17,338 bases of DNA from Patescibacteria group bacterium. GTDB lineage: Bacteria > Patescibacteriota > Microgenomatia > UBA12405. The stretch spans positions 1 through 17,338 of the forward strand of contig JAHIEZ010000024.1 of assembly GCA_018901355.1 (NCBI GenBank). Direction: 5' to 3'. Below are positions 8,404 to 17,338 of this stretch, piece after piece. Made by a program: the position numbers and the translations under genes. The notes beneath the pieces are model-generated. The model was not told the DNA's origin. It saw nothing but the letters and a program-made list of their open reading frames with translations, and did no database searches. Every line of letters begins with the position of its first letter. The first letter of the stretch is position 1.

Positions 8404-8922
8404 ATGATTGCTCTTATCGGTCTGGGTAACCCCGACCGCCAATACCAAAACACCCGTCACAATCTCGGTCAGCTTGTCATTCTGAATTTAATTCAGAATC
8501 TCAACCTCAAACTCAAAACCAATCCCAAACTTTCAGCCAAAATTATCAAACATCAAGACTGGCTTATTGCCATTCCCACAACTTTTATGAACGAATCCGG
8601 TTTAGCCGTCCAAAAAATTTTGTCTTATTACAAAATTTCTCCCAACCATCTCTATGTTATTCACGATGATCTTGATCTTGGGGTAGGGGATTGGAAAATC
8701 CAATTTGACCGCGGCCCCGCCGGTCACAATGGTGTCACTTCTGTTATCCAAAATCTTGGTACTCAAAGTTTCTATCGCCTTAGAGTCGGTATCGACCATC
8801 CTTCTTCCAATATCCCAATCGAGGACTATGTCTTAAAACCCTTTTTGACATCCGAAAAGCAGATTATTACCGCCACTCTTGATAAAATACTGCCTGATCT
8901 CCAATTTTTAATTAAAAATTAA
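8404..8922 (+). CDS. pth: Peptidyl-tRNA hydrolase
   Basis: Pth releases peptides from tRNA that has dropped off ribosomes, recycling the tRNA. The 172 residues carry the full signature: GLGNPDRQYQNTRHNLG with Asn9 and catalytic His19, FMNESG (Asn63), HDDLDL (Asp88) and GPAGHNG (Asn109), corresponding to E. coli Asn10, His20, Asn68, Asp93 and Asn114. Length is slightly below the usual 190. The start ATG 8404 sits just after an extended -10 box and has no Shine-Dalgarno. The helix after the catalytic His (LVILNLIQNLNL) is encoded partly by a perfect 21-bp inverted repeat, reported separately. tRNA-Ala follows 12 bases after the stop, so the two may be transcribed together. Confidence 0.96.
   Translation: MIALIGLGNPDRQYQNTRHNLGQLVILNLIQNLNLKLKTNPKLSAKIIKHQDWLIAIPTTFMNESGLAVQKILSYYKISPNHLYVIHDDLDLGVGDWKIQFDRGPAGHNGVTSVIQNLGTQSFYRLRVGIDHPSSNIPIEDYVLKPFLTSEKQIITATLDKILPDLQFLIKN
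8479..8499. repeat. Perfect 21-bp inverted repeat inside pth
   Basis: Arms ATTCTGAATT (8479-8488) and AATTCAGAAT (8490-8499) flank a single T at 8489. It lies in the coding sequence for VILNLIQN. The flanks (GTC before, CTC after) make it resemble the short dispersed palindromes of the GTCATYCTGAA...TTCAGRATCT kind that recur in many bacterial genomes. That resemblance is from memory. Confidence 0.65.
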
Positions 8923-8934
8923 AAATTAATTTTT
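8903..8934. repeat. Two adjacent A/T-only palindromes between pth and the tRNA
   Basis: Positions 8903-8920 form a perfect 18-bp self-complementary A/T sequence covering the last pth codons. Positions 8921-8934 (AAAAATTAATTTTT) form a second, 14-bp one that ends at the tRNA. Without G or C, stems would be weak. They may act as a poor terminator, an upstream AT element, or a processing spacer. Confidence 0.5.
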
Positions 8935-9006
8935 GGGCCCATAGTTCAGTTGGTAAAACGTATCAGTCGCACTGATAAGTCGGGGGTTCGAATCCCCCTG
9001 GGTCCA
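8935..9006 (+). tRNA. tRNA-Ala(CGC)
   Basis: A 72-base cloverleaf folds by eye. The acceptor stem is GGGCCCA (8935-8941) with TGGGTCC (8999-9005), seven pairs including G3:U70, the main alanine identity element, and discriminator A73 (9006). The D arm is GTTC/AAAC with a C13-A22 mismatch and GG in the loop. The anticodon stem is TATCA/TGATA with loop GTCGCAC and anticodon CGC at 8968-8970. The variable loop has 4 bases, and the T arm is GGGGG-TTCGAAT-CCCCC. The CCA tail is not encoded beyond A73. Positions 32 and 38 are G and C, which could pair and tighten the anticodon loop. It reads GCG codons. Confidence 0.93.
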
Positions 9007-9027
9007 CTATTTTAACTGTTAAAATAG
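9007..9027. promoter_or_regulatory. Perfect 21-bp inverted repeat overlapping a -10 box
   Basis: It starts directly after the tRNA. Arms CTATTTTAAC (9007-9016) and GTTAAAATAG (9018-9027) surround one T. The right arm contains the extended -10 TGTTAAAAT (9017-9025) of the next gene, whose GTG start at 9031 follows after 5 bases. It could be an operator that occludes the promoter, or a weak hairpin ending the tRNA transcript (8-bp stem with a 5-base loop, no U tract). Confidence 0.6.
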
Positions 9028-9030
9028 TCT

Positions 9031-9327
9031 GTGGATCGTCAAACCTCTCCTTCTGCCCTCAAAGAACAGATGGAGCTTTTCAAAAAAACCTTAGCCGGGC
9101 GCCAAAAATATGTCAAAAATGAATTTCAGGCCTACGGTCTTCAACTGGCCGAAGAGTTAGGAGATTGGAAAAACCGCTCTCTCTACATTCGCCTGGCCAA
9201 AAACACCAATCGTCAAATTTTAGAATCCGCCCGGAACTTCGTCAAAGACCAAAACCCTGGTTCTATCAAAACTCCATATAAACTGTTTATGTGGAAGCTA
9301 AAAAAACTAAAAAAACCCCATCCTTGA
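9031..9327 (+). CDS. Conserved-looking small basic hypothetical protein (98 aa)
   Basis: I do not recognise a named family with confidence. The protein is 98 residues, Lys/Arg-rich and predicted helical. It has no signal peptide, no membrane segment and no Cys. Ordered blocks are a leading amphipathic helix (10-45, including KYVKNEFQAYGLQLAEELGD), then NRSLYIRLAKNTNRQILESA (48-67) and a C-terminal YKLFMWKLKKLKK (83-95). It resembles short hypothetical proteins common in Patescibacteria, possibly nucleic-acid-associated, but this is inference. The start is a GTG at 9031, chosen because an extended -10 ends 5 bases upstream, as for neighbouring genes. Coding status is supported by that promoter and by codon use like its neighbours. 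The stop TGA overlaps a second extended -10 (9325-9333). Confidence 0.7.
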   Translation: MDRQTSPSALKEQMELFKKTLAGRQKYVKNEFQAYGLQLAEELGDWKNRSLYIRLAKNTNRQILESARNFVKDQNPGSIKTPYKLFMWKLKKLKKPHP

Positions 9328-9378
9328 TATAACACCCATTGAGGCCCTGCGTTACGAATAATCTGCTACACTTTTTTA
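9325..9378 (+). promoter_or_regulatory. Two extended -10 elements before the membrane-protein gene
   Basis: TGATATAAC (9325-9333) lies over the stop codon of the preceding gene, 45 bases from the next ATG. TGCTACACT (9364-9372) ends 6 bases before the ATG at 9379. The second would give a leaderless transcript like those of fic, pth and the ferredoxin gene. The first has the better -10 match. Confidence 0.5.
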
Positions 9379-9939
9379 ATGAAACAAGAAGTCAGGCAGC
9401 ATCTCTTACCCCTATTCGTCATTTTTATTATCATCTCTACCGTTTGGGCCATTGCCTTTGTTCCTTTTTATCAGTTTATCTATCTTTTTTTTGGCTTTCT
9501 TTGGGGCGCCTTTTTTCTCGACATCGATCATCTTATTTACTGGCTATATCTAAAACCGCAATTACCCGAATCCCAACAAGCCAGTCTCTTTTTAAAAAAC
9601 AAAAATCTTACCTCTCTTTTAACTCTTCTGGAAAATAGACACAAACACCACACCAGCTTGGTTTTTCATCATTATTTTTTTCAAACCGCCCTGGCCCTTG
9701 TTTCTTTTTTCGTCATCAGCTCTTCCGCCAACGTTTTTAGCTCGGCTTTTGTCATTGCCCTAAACATTCATCTTTTAGTTGATGAGTTTTACGATTATCG
9801 GTCCAACCCCCGCCACCTCCAACAATGGCTTTTTGCCCGTGAACAAAAACAACTCCCCCTGGCTTATTTAAAACATTATCTTCTATTTTTTACTCTTCTT
9901 ACTCTCATTTTTATTATCATCTTAATTTCTTTTTTCTAA
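9379..9939 (+). CDS. Polytopic membrane protein with His/Asp motifs, remotely YdjM-like
   Basis: This is a 186-residue integral membrane protein. Hydrophobic segments lie near 9-29, 31-47, 101-114, 120-134 and 166-186. Conserved-looking polar residues sit at the segment ends: DIDH (48-51), HKHH (88-91), HH (97-98) and HLLVDE (131-136). A D-x-D-H after a transmembrane segment followed by a His-rich loop is reminiscent of the YdjM/LexA-induced membrane-bound metal-dependent hydrolase family. The match is loose, and the family's usual RxxTHS is not present in that form. The stop overlaps the start of the following HEPN gene (TAATG at 9937-9941), so the two are translated together and probably work together. 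Function unknown; hydrolase activity is inference. Confidence 0.7.
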   Translation: MKQEVRQHLLPLFVIFIIISTVWAIAFVPFYQFIYLFFGFLWGAFFLDIDHLIYWLYLKPQLPESQQASLFLKNKNLTSLLTLLENRHKHHTSLVFHHYFFQTALALVSFFVISSSANVFSSAFVIALNIHLLVDEFYDYRSNPRHLQQWLFAREQKQLPLAYLKHYLLFFTLLTLIFIIILISFF

Positions 9940-10433
9940 TGCCACCTCTCAGCCAGGGATTATTTGCCCAAGCCAAAAAATTTGTCTCCCCCAAGCAAAT
10001 GGCTTTATTAAATGATGTTGCTACTATCATCGCTAATTTAAAAGGCAATTCTATCAGTGATTATTCTTTTATAGTCGCCCCTGCCGCCAAAGCTTATGAA
10101 GGTTACTTAAAATATTTTTTTTTAAAGATAGGTTTAATCGATCAATATCAATACCAAAGTGACCGTTTCCGTATTGGCAAAACTCTCAATCCCTCTCTTA
10201 GATTTAAACGTTTTTCTATTTTTCAAAAGCTAATCGACCTGGACGATTCCGGAGAGGAACTGGCTGAGCTTTTATGGGATGGCTGGAAGTTTGGAAGAAA
10301 TCAAATTTTTCATTATTTCCCCAATAAGCTCAAAAGATTGAGCTTATCGGAAGCCAAAAACAGAATTGCCCTTATCTTAAATGCCATTATCAAATCCCAC
10401 CAATTTCTTGCCCGGGTCCAACCAAAATATTAA
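9939..10433 (+). CDS. Small HEPN-domain protein, RnlA/LsoA-like putative endoribonuclease
   Basis: A 164-residue protein with the HEPN RNase signature R-N-x3-H: RNQIFH at 120-125 (Arg120, His125), plus a conserved-looking Glu54 in AAKAYEGYLKYF. In E. coli RnlA the nuclease site is likewise an Arg and His of an Rx4H motif plus an upstream Glu, and the YEGYLK helix also recalls that family. HEPN RNases act as toxins or phage-defence effectors that cut RNA. The protein is predicted all-helical, with no membrane segment. It lacks the two extra N-terminal domains of RnlA, so it is a stand-alone catalytic domain. Its start overlaps the stop of the membrane-protein gene. No RnlB-like antitoxin is seen nearby. 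A strong hairpin (10324-10347) lies in the coding sequence just past the catalytic motif. HEPN assignment is fairly sure; activity is inferred. Confidence 0.75.
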   Translation: MPPLSQGLFAQAKKFVSPKQMALLNDVATIIANLKGNSISDYSFIVAPAAKAYEGYLKYFFLKIGLIDQYQYQSDRFRIGKTLNPSLRFKRFSIFQKLIDLDDSGEELAELLWDGWKFGRNQIFHYFPNKLKRLSLSEAKNRIALILNAIIKSHQFLARVQPKY

Positions 10434-10435
10434 TC

Positions 10436-10451
10436 TGCTATAATGAAAAAC
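10436..10451 (+). promoter_or_regulatory. Consensus extended -10 promoter for the ferredoxin gene, leaderless
   Basis: TGCTATAAT (10436-10444) is a perfect extended -10 that starts three bases after the HEPN gene stop. An upstream ATG at 10443 lies inside the -10 itself, so it cannot be the start of transcripts from this promoter. The ATG at 10452, 7 bases past the box, is the likely start, giving a leaderless mRNA. Confidence 0.7.
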
Positions 10452-10640
10452 ATGTCAAAAACCATTGTTGTTCAAACAGCAAAATGCATCGGTTGTCAAA
10501 CCTGTGTTTTAATTGATCCTCAAGTTTTTAAATTCAATCAAAAAACTTTTAAAGCCGAAGTTCAAAGTCAAACCGAAAACAAAAACACTCAAACCGCCAT
10601 TAACTCTTGCCCTACTTCAGCCATTATAATTAAAAAATAA
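10452..10640 (+). CDS. Single-cluster 4Fe-4S ferredoxin
   Basis: A 62-residue electron carrier. The cluster ligands are C-x2-C-x2-C in KCIGCQTC near the N-terminus and a fourth Cys in SCPTSAI near the C-terminus, the pattern of monocluster ferredoxins that also often act as a [4Fe-4S] donor in Firmicutes and Thermotoga. The loop between them is long and polar. The chosen start is the ATG at 10452 because the ATG at 10443 overlaps the -10 box. That choice removes three residues (MKN) and leaves the domain whole. The next gene begins 2 bases after the stop, so the ferredoxin and the DsbA-like protein are probably co-transcribed. Whether the two exchange electrons cannot be seen. Confidence 0.88.
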   Translation: MSKTIVVQTAKCIGCQTCVLIDPQVFKFNQKTFKAEVQSQTENKNTQTAINSCPTSAIIIKK

Positions 10641-10642
10641 AA

Positions 10643-11602
10643 ATGTCTAAAATCACAAAAAATCTTTTAGTCCCCACCAAAGCCGTTATTTTTTTTAGTC
10701 TCTTACTTGCCCTAACCTCTTTTTATTCCGGCTTGACTTACTATAAATCTAAATCGTCTTCTGACCCTGTTGCTGAAGATACTTTCGCTGTCACTCAAAC
10801 CAAAAAACCCAGTCTGCAATTTTTTGTCATGAGTTTTTGCCCCTACGGTAATCAAATGGAAGACATTCTCCGCCCCGTTTTTGACCTACTTGGTGACAAG
10901 GCCGAAATCAAACCTCAATACATTTTCGACAAAATCGAAAACTTAGCTTCTTATTGTCAAACCAGAAGCGGTGATACCAGTCAATGCTCCGCTTACATTG
11001 AAAGCGGTTATTTCAAAACCGAAGCCGAGTGTCAACAAACCATTGCCCAAAATTACAAACAATGTAGCGACGAATCAGACTACATTAAGTCCTCCTCCGG
11101 CGCTTACTACGCCTCTCTTCATGGTCGGGTTGAAGCTAATCAAAATGTTCGAGAAATTTGTGCTTGGAATCAAAACGAAGACAAGACTAAATGGTGGGAT
11201 TTTGTTAACAATGTCAATCAAAATTGTACCGTTCAAAACGCCGACACCTGTTGGGAGGAAGAAGCCAAAAAAGCCGACTTAGATACCGGCAAAATTAGCG
11301 AATGTTTCAACAACGAGGCTATCGATTTAATTGAAAAAGAAGTGGCCCTCACCACCAAATATCAAGTCAGCGGCTCTCCCACTCTTTTGGTAAACGAAGA
11401 AAAATTCCCCCCCGAATCAGCTTACACTCAAGACGGTACCGGTAGCCTAAAACTCGGTAAAAAAACTTTTACTCAAGCCAACTACCGCACCCCCAATGTC
11501 ATCAAAGAAGCCGTCTGTTCTGCTTTCAACAAAGCTCCTTCAGACTGTAAAGAGGTTTTACCCCAAATTGACGGTGCTCCTGCCCCCCAAGGCGGTTGCT
11601 GA
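10643..11602 (+). CDS. Membrane-anchored DsbA/GILT-like thioredoxin-fold protein with CPYG active site
   Basis: A 319-residue thiol-oxidoreductase-like protein anchored by an N-terminal hydrophobic segment (about 12-33) and facing outward. The thioredoxin fold starts with LQFFVMSFCPYGNQME (59-73 region), the active site being C66-PYG. The second CxxC Cys is Gly69, so the site is monothiol. A cis-Pro loop GSPTLLVN (244-251) completes the fold. It has 12 Cys in all (66, 105, 115, 130, 141, 173, 195, 203, 221, 292, 302 and the last residue 319), mostly in a large insertion between strand and cis-Pro, which resembles GILT-type inserts. It ends GGC. Start ATG 10643, 2 bases after the ferredoxin stop, without a Shine-Dalgarno; a TATAAT at 10625-10630 could add a promoter. 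The role is probably disulfide handling of exported proteins such as the Cys-rich neighbour downstream. Family call firm; substrate inferred. Confidence 0.83.
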   Translation: MSKITKNLLVPTKAVIFFSLLLALTSFYSGLTYYKSKSSSDPVAEDTFAVTQTKKPSLQFFVMSFCPYGNQMEDILRPVFDLLGDKAEIKPQYIFDKIENLASYCQTRSGDTSQCSAYIESGYFKTEAECQQTIAQNYKQCSDESDYIKSSSGAYYASLHGRVEANQNVREICAWNQNEDKTKWWDFVNNVNQNCTVQNADTCWEEEAKKADLDTGKISECFNNEAIDLIEKEVALTTKYQVSGSPTLLVNEEKFPPESAYTQDGTGSLKLGKKTFTQANYRTPNVIKEAVCSAFNKAPSDCKEVLPQIDGAPAPQGGC

Positions 11603-11639
11603 TTGACAAAAAAGAGTCCAGCCTCTAACCTTAATTTAA
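11603..11639 (+). promoter_or_regulatory. Candidate promoter for the secreted Cys-rich protein
   Basis: A consensus -35 TTGACA (11603-11608) begins right after the preceding stop codon. With a 17-base spacer the -10 would be TAACCT (11626-11631), a weak match, and the GTG start at 11640 would lie 8 bases further on. The layout resembles the other leaderless promoters here, but the -10 is poor. Confidence 0.4.
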
Positions 11640-13286
11640 GTGAAACTACCATCAAAAAAACTCATTCCTGCCCTTTTTTTAGCTCTTGCCATCATTGCCA
11701 CCCCTCTTGTTGTCAATCAACTTAACCGCACCAATCTCGACACCCGCAAAAAAGCCACAAACGAAGAAGATATCGATATTCTTGAATATATGATTCCGGA
11801 TGAAAACAAACAGGGGATAGGTCGTTGTGAAGACAACGGACAAGGCGCCTGTAAAAATGACCGAGATTATTTAAGTTTTAGACAAAATAACAATAATTTA
11901 ATTATCAACAAGTGGGGTAAACAACCAACGGTTTACGAACACTTTACCTGGGACGATAATTTTATTTATCTAAAGTATGACAGTTCCTGGGGAAACAGTG
12001 GTTGTGGTGGCGAAGGCACTTCTTACGCCATGAGTCAATCTTTCTGGGCCAAAAGAAAAATGAAAATAGGAGAATCCATTGAATCGGTCAACAATCTTCT
12101 CACCGCTTATAAAAATGATTGCACCATTTGTGATGGTCCCAGTCCATGGAAAAACAATCAAATTTTAGAAGCTTATTATCCCGAATATGATTTCGGCGGT
12201 GACATTGGTAAAAAAGAAGCAATTGTTATTCGGGGAGAATGGTCCAAAGGATCTTCCATTTACGAAAGATTCTATTACGCCAAAGGTTGGGGTTGGGTTA
12301 AATGGGAATACTACAGTAACAGCTCCCTACAAGAAAATTCCGCCAATTACAACAAAAACCGTGGTCCGGTTGACTTCATGCCACAACAAAAATGCCAGCT
12401 GGACACCAATGCTTGTAAAATAGACCAAATCACCAAAACAGGAGATAAATACTCCGTCAAAATTTCCGCTTATAATTTTAAAGCCACTCCGGATCAAGCC
12501 AGACTTTGGCTGGAAACACCCAATCGTACCCACCTGCCATTACCAGAAAACTTAGGACGTACTTATGCCGATAACACCTATTACCTAATTGATCAATTCC
12601 CCACCGATAATCAAACCCATCAAATAGAAGTTCCTTCACTCCCTTCAGGAGACTACTTATTTCACTGTGACATAAATAGTTCTCAAAACAAATGTACCGG
12701 CAATCCTTTTTGTAAACACGAAGGCGGACAGGAAGAATGCACCGGTTGGGTCAGCTGTTCCGACCAAGATCATCTTACTTTTACTGTTTCCGCTACCGCC
12801 ACCCCCACTTCCATTTGGGTCGATCCTACTCCAACAAATACTCCACTACCAACAAACATTCCTCCTCGACCCACCGCCGTTCCCACTTCTAGCACTCAAA
12901 CCACCGTCTGCCACGATCAGTACTTTAGTAAATGGCACTGTGATACCAGAGCTCCTGTCAAATTTCCTAATATTGAGGCCACTTGCAAACTTGACCCTAA
13001 TTTAGGAAAAATAAATAGCAACAGTCCCGCCTCTGCCATCAATTTTTGGAAATGGTCTTACTGCGAAGAAGGCCAAATTATTACTCCCACCCCTCTTCCC
13101 GATAAACCTTGGACCTGTTCCGGTCAATACTGGGGTTATGCTCAATGTTATTGGCGAAACAATCATTATCTTCTTATTCGACAAGGTCAAGCTGATTGCC
13201 GTCTCAATCCCAACAAAGAAGTCAACTATGATAACCTTCTAGATCCCATCAACTATTGGAAATGGACATATTGTACCTCCCAATGA
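11640..13286 (+). CDS. Secreted or surface-anchored protein with Pro/Thr linker and two C-terminal Cys-rich repeats
   Basis: A 548-residue exported protein I cannot assign to a named family. A basic start and hydrophobic stretch (about 9-26) act as signal anchor, followed by DTRKKA, a stop-like basic patch common after such anchors in Microgenomates (from memory). The domain at about 45-250 is rich in Trp, Tyr and Asn with several Cys. A second module (about 252-383) looks beta-rich with YSVKISAYNF and a Cys-rich end. A Pro/Thr linker (385-422) leads to two tandem repeats, 424-475 and 493-545. Each has four Cys in near-equal spacing (424/434/449/475 and 493/503/520/545) and ends INFWKWSYC or INYWKWTYC. 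The start is a GTG at 11640. The downstream methyltransferase gene overlaps its stop by ATGA. It may be an adhesin or cell-surface binding protein; this is inference. Confidence 0.75.
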   Translation: MKLPSKKLIPALFLALAIIATPLVVNQLNRTNLDTRKKATNEEDIDILEYMIPDENKQGIGRCEDNGQGACKNDRDYLSFRQNNNNLIINKWGKQPTVYEHFTWDDNFIYLKYDSSWGNSGCGGEGTSYAMSQSFWAKRKMKIGESIESVNNLLTAYKNDCTICDGPSPWKNNQILEAYYPEYDFGGDIGKKEAIVIRGEWSKGSSIYERFYYAKGWGWVKWEYYSNSSLQENSANYNKNRGPVDFMPQQKCQLDTNACKIDQITKTGDKYSVKISAYNFKATPDQARLWLETPNRTHLPLPENLGRTYADNTYYLIDQFPTDNQTHQIEVPSLPSGDYLFHCDINSSQNKCTGNPFCKHEGGQEECTGWVSCSDQDHLTFTVSATATPTSIWVDPTPTNTPLPTNIPPRPTAVPTSSTQTTVCHDQYFSKWHCDTRAPVKFPNIEATCKLDPNLGKINSNSPASAINFWKWSYCEEGQIITPTPLPDKPWTCSGQYWGYAQCYWRNNHYLLIRQGQADCRLNPNKEVNYDNLLDPINYWKWTYCTSQ

Positions 13287-13813
13287 AACGTCTAAACTCG
13301 CATCAGCTTCGGGCCAGTAGGGTAGGGGAGTCAAAAAAATTACAAAGCCAAATTAAAAGAAAACCCTTAGTCTTAGTCTTAGACAATGTCCTTGATACCT
13401 ACAACATCGGTTGTTTTTTTCGCCTGGCCGATGCCTTGGCCATCAAAAAACTTTATCTTTGCGGACCCACCGTCACTCCACCCAATATCAAAATTCATCG
13501 GGCCTCTATCGGTACCTGGAAATGGGTCCCTTGGCAACATTATTCTTCCACTCTCAACTGTCTTCAAAAACTTAAAAAACAAGGCTATCAACTGGTTGCC
13601 TGCGAACAAAGCAAAAACAGCCGAAATTATAAAAAAATTAAATACCAAAAACCCGTCGCTCTAGTTTTAGGCAGTGAGTCTCTGGGAATAGGGGATGATG
13701 TTCTAAAATTGTGCGACCTTATTGTCGAAATTCCTATGTACGGCATCAATCGTTCATTAAATGTTTTGGTCGCCGCCTCCGTTCTTAGCTATCAAATAGC
13801 AGACAGTATTTAG
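13283..13813 (+). CDS. TrmH/SpoU-family RNA 2'-O-methyltransferase
   Basis: SpoU-family enzymes transfer a methyl group from S-adenosylmethionine to a ribose 2'-OH of tRNA or rRNA, using a deep trefoil-knot fold. The 176 residues hold the three signature motifs: motif 1 NVLDTYNIGCFFR (35-47, with Asn41 and catalytic-type Arg47), motif 2 LVLGSESLGIG (127-137, Glu132), and motif 3 INRSLNVLVAAS (155-166, Ser158/Asn160). There is no N-terminal substrate-binding L30e-like domain, so it resembles short TrmH/TrmL types. The start is the ATG at 13283, whose ATGA overlaps the upstream TGA stop. A start at 13256 inside the upstream gene was rejected because it adds only unrelated residues. The exact RNA target is not told by the sequence. 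Confidence 0.9.
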   Translation: MKRLNSHQLRASRVGESKKLQSQIKRKPLVLVLDNVLDTYNIGCFFRLADALAIKKLYLCGPTVTPPNIKIHRASIGTWKWVPWQHYSSTLNCLQKLKKQGYQLVACEQSKNSRNYKKIKYQKPVALVLGSESLGIGDDVLKLCDLIVEIPMYGINRSLNVLVAASVLSYQIADSI

Positions 13814-13855
13814 CCTGTTTTTCGGCCTTATTTTTACCCTCAAAACCGGCTTTAT

Positions 13856-17181
<3,326 letters not shown>

Positions 17182-17187
17182 ACTATC

Positions 17188-17338
17188 ATGATTGACGACA
17201 ACATAGAAAAAACAAAATACGGTCGAATTCTTCCTACTGACATCGTCAACGAAATGGAAAAATCTTATCTTGACTATGCCATGAGCGTTATTGTTGCCAG
17301 AGCCCTACCCGACGTTAGAGACGGACTAAAACCGGTTC
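17188..17338 (+). CDS. gyrA: DNA gyrase subunit A, 5' end only
   Basis: GyrA provides the DNA-cutting Tyr and wrapping domain of gyrase. Only 50 codons are visible and the gene runs off the right edge; the catalytic Tyr lies beyond it. The start [19 protein letters not shown] is followed by [20 protein letters not shown] and [10 protein letters not shown], the diagnostic GyrA/ParC opening. Because gyrB precedes it by 6 bases, GyrA is more likely than ParC. There is no Shine-Dalgarno at the ATG at 17188, so it probably relies on coupling with gyrB. Confidence 0.95.
   Translation, partial: MIDDNIEKTKYGRILPTDIVNEMEKSYLDYAMSVIVARALPDVRDGLKPV

Noticed and set aside
10443..10451. Ferredoxin start at ATG 10443
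   Set aside because: The ATG lies inside a consensus extended -10 (10436-10444), so a transcript from that promoter cannot include it.
13256..13282. Methyltransferase start at 13256
   Set aside because: It sits inside the upstream gene and adds nine unrelated residues; ATG 13283 gives an ATGA overlap and a normal N-terminus.
13379..13664. Overlapping open frames on both strands within the methyltransferase gene
   Set aside because: Shadow frames of a gene with all three SpoU motifs; no independent motif or start signal.

Overview
The window looks like a chromosomal segment of a Candidate Phyla Radiation (Patescibacteria) bacterium, most likely of the Microgenomates type. This is an inference from protein flavour and layout, not from a marker gene. 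The signs are compact gene packing with no gap over about 130 bases, a short DNA polymerase III delta-prime protein, a type IV pilus operon in pilB-pilT-pilC-pilin order, a secreted Pro/Thr-linker protein, and standard use of TGA as stop. Almost no gene carries a Shine-Dalgarno sequence, and several have an extended -10 promoter ending only 5-9 bases before the start codon, which suggests leaderless transcripts.

Layout. Positions 1-4526 (minus strand) hold a type IV pilus operon: pilB, pilT, pilC, and a prepilin whose 3' end runs off the left edge. Divergently, 4566-8922 (plus strand) carries a delta-prime-like clamp-loader protein, a Fic-family protein, an NAD-dependent DNA ligase (ligA) and peptidyl-tRNA hydrolase (pth), followed by tRNA-Ala(CGC) at 8935-9006. 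A perfect 21-bp inverted repeat follows the tRNA and overlaps the promoter of a 98-residue hypothetical gene.

Positions 9379-10433 hold a two-gene unit whose stop and start codons overlap by one base (TAATG). It encodes a His/Asp-rich membrane protein and a small HEPN protein with an intact R-N-x3-H motif, resembling the nuclease domain of RnlA/LsoA toxins. Then come a single-cluster ferredoxin, a membrane-anchored DsbA/GILT-like protein with a CPYG active site, a secreted protein with two tandem Cys-rich repeats, and a TrmH/SpoU methyltransferase that overlaps it by ATGA. Last are gyrB, interrupted by a 434-residue intein carrying an HNH homing endonuclease, and the first 50 codons of gyrA.

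The most interesting items are the GyrB intein with its long A-rich helical endonuclease tail, the membrane protein plus HEPN pair as a candidate toxin or defence unit, the recurrent leaderless extended -10 promoter architecture, direct repeats with 21-bp spacing over the gyrB promoter, and the perfect palindromes at 9007-9027 and 8479-8499. The plus strand is C-rich over G throughout, whichever strand is coding.
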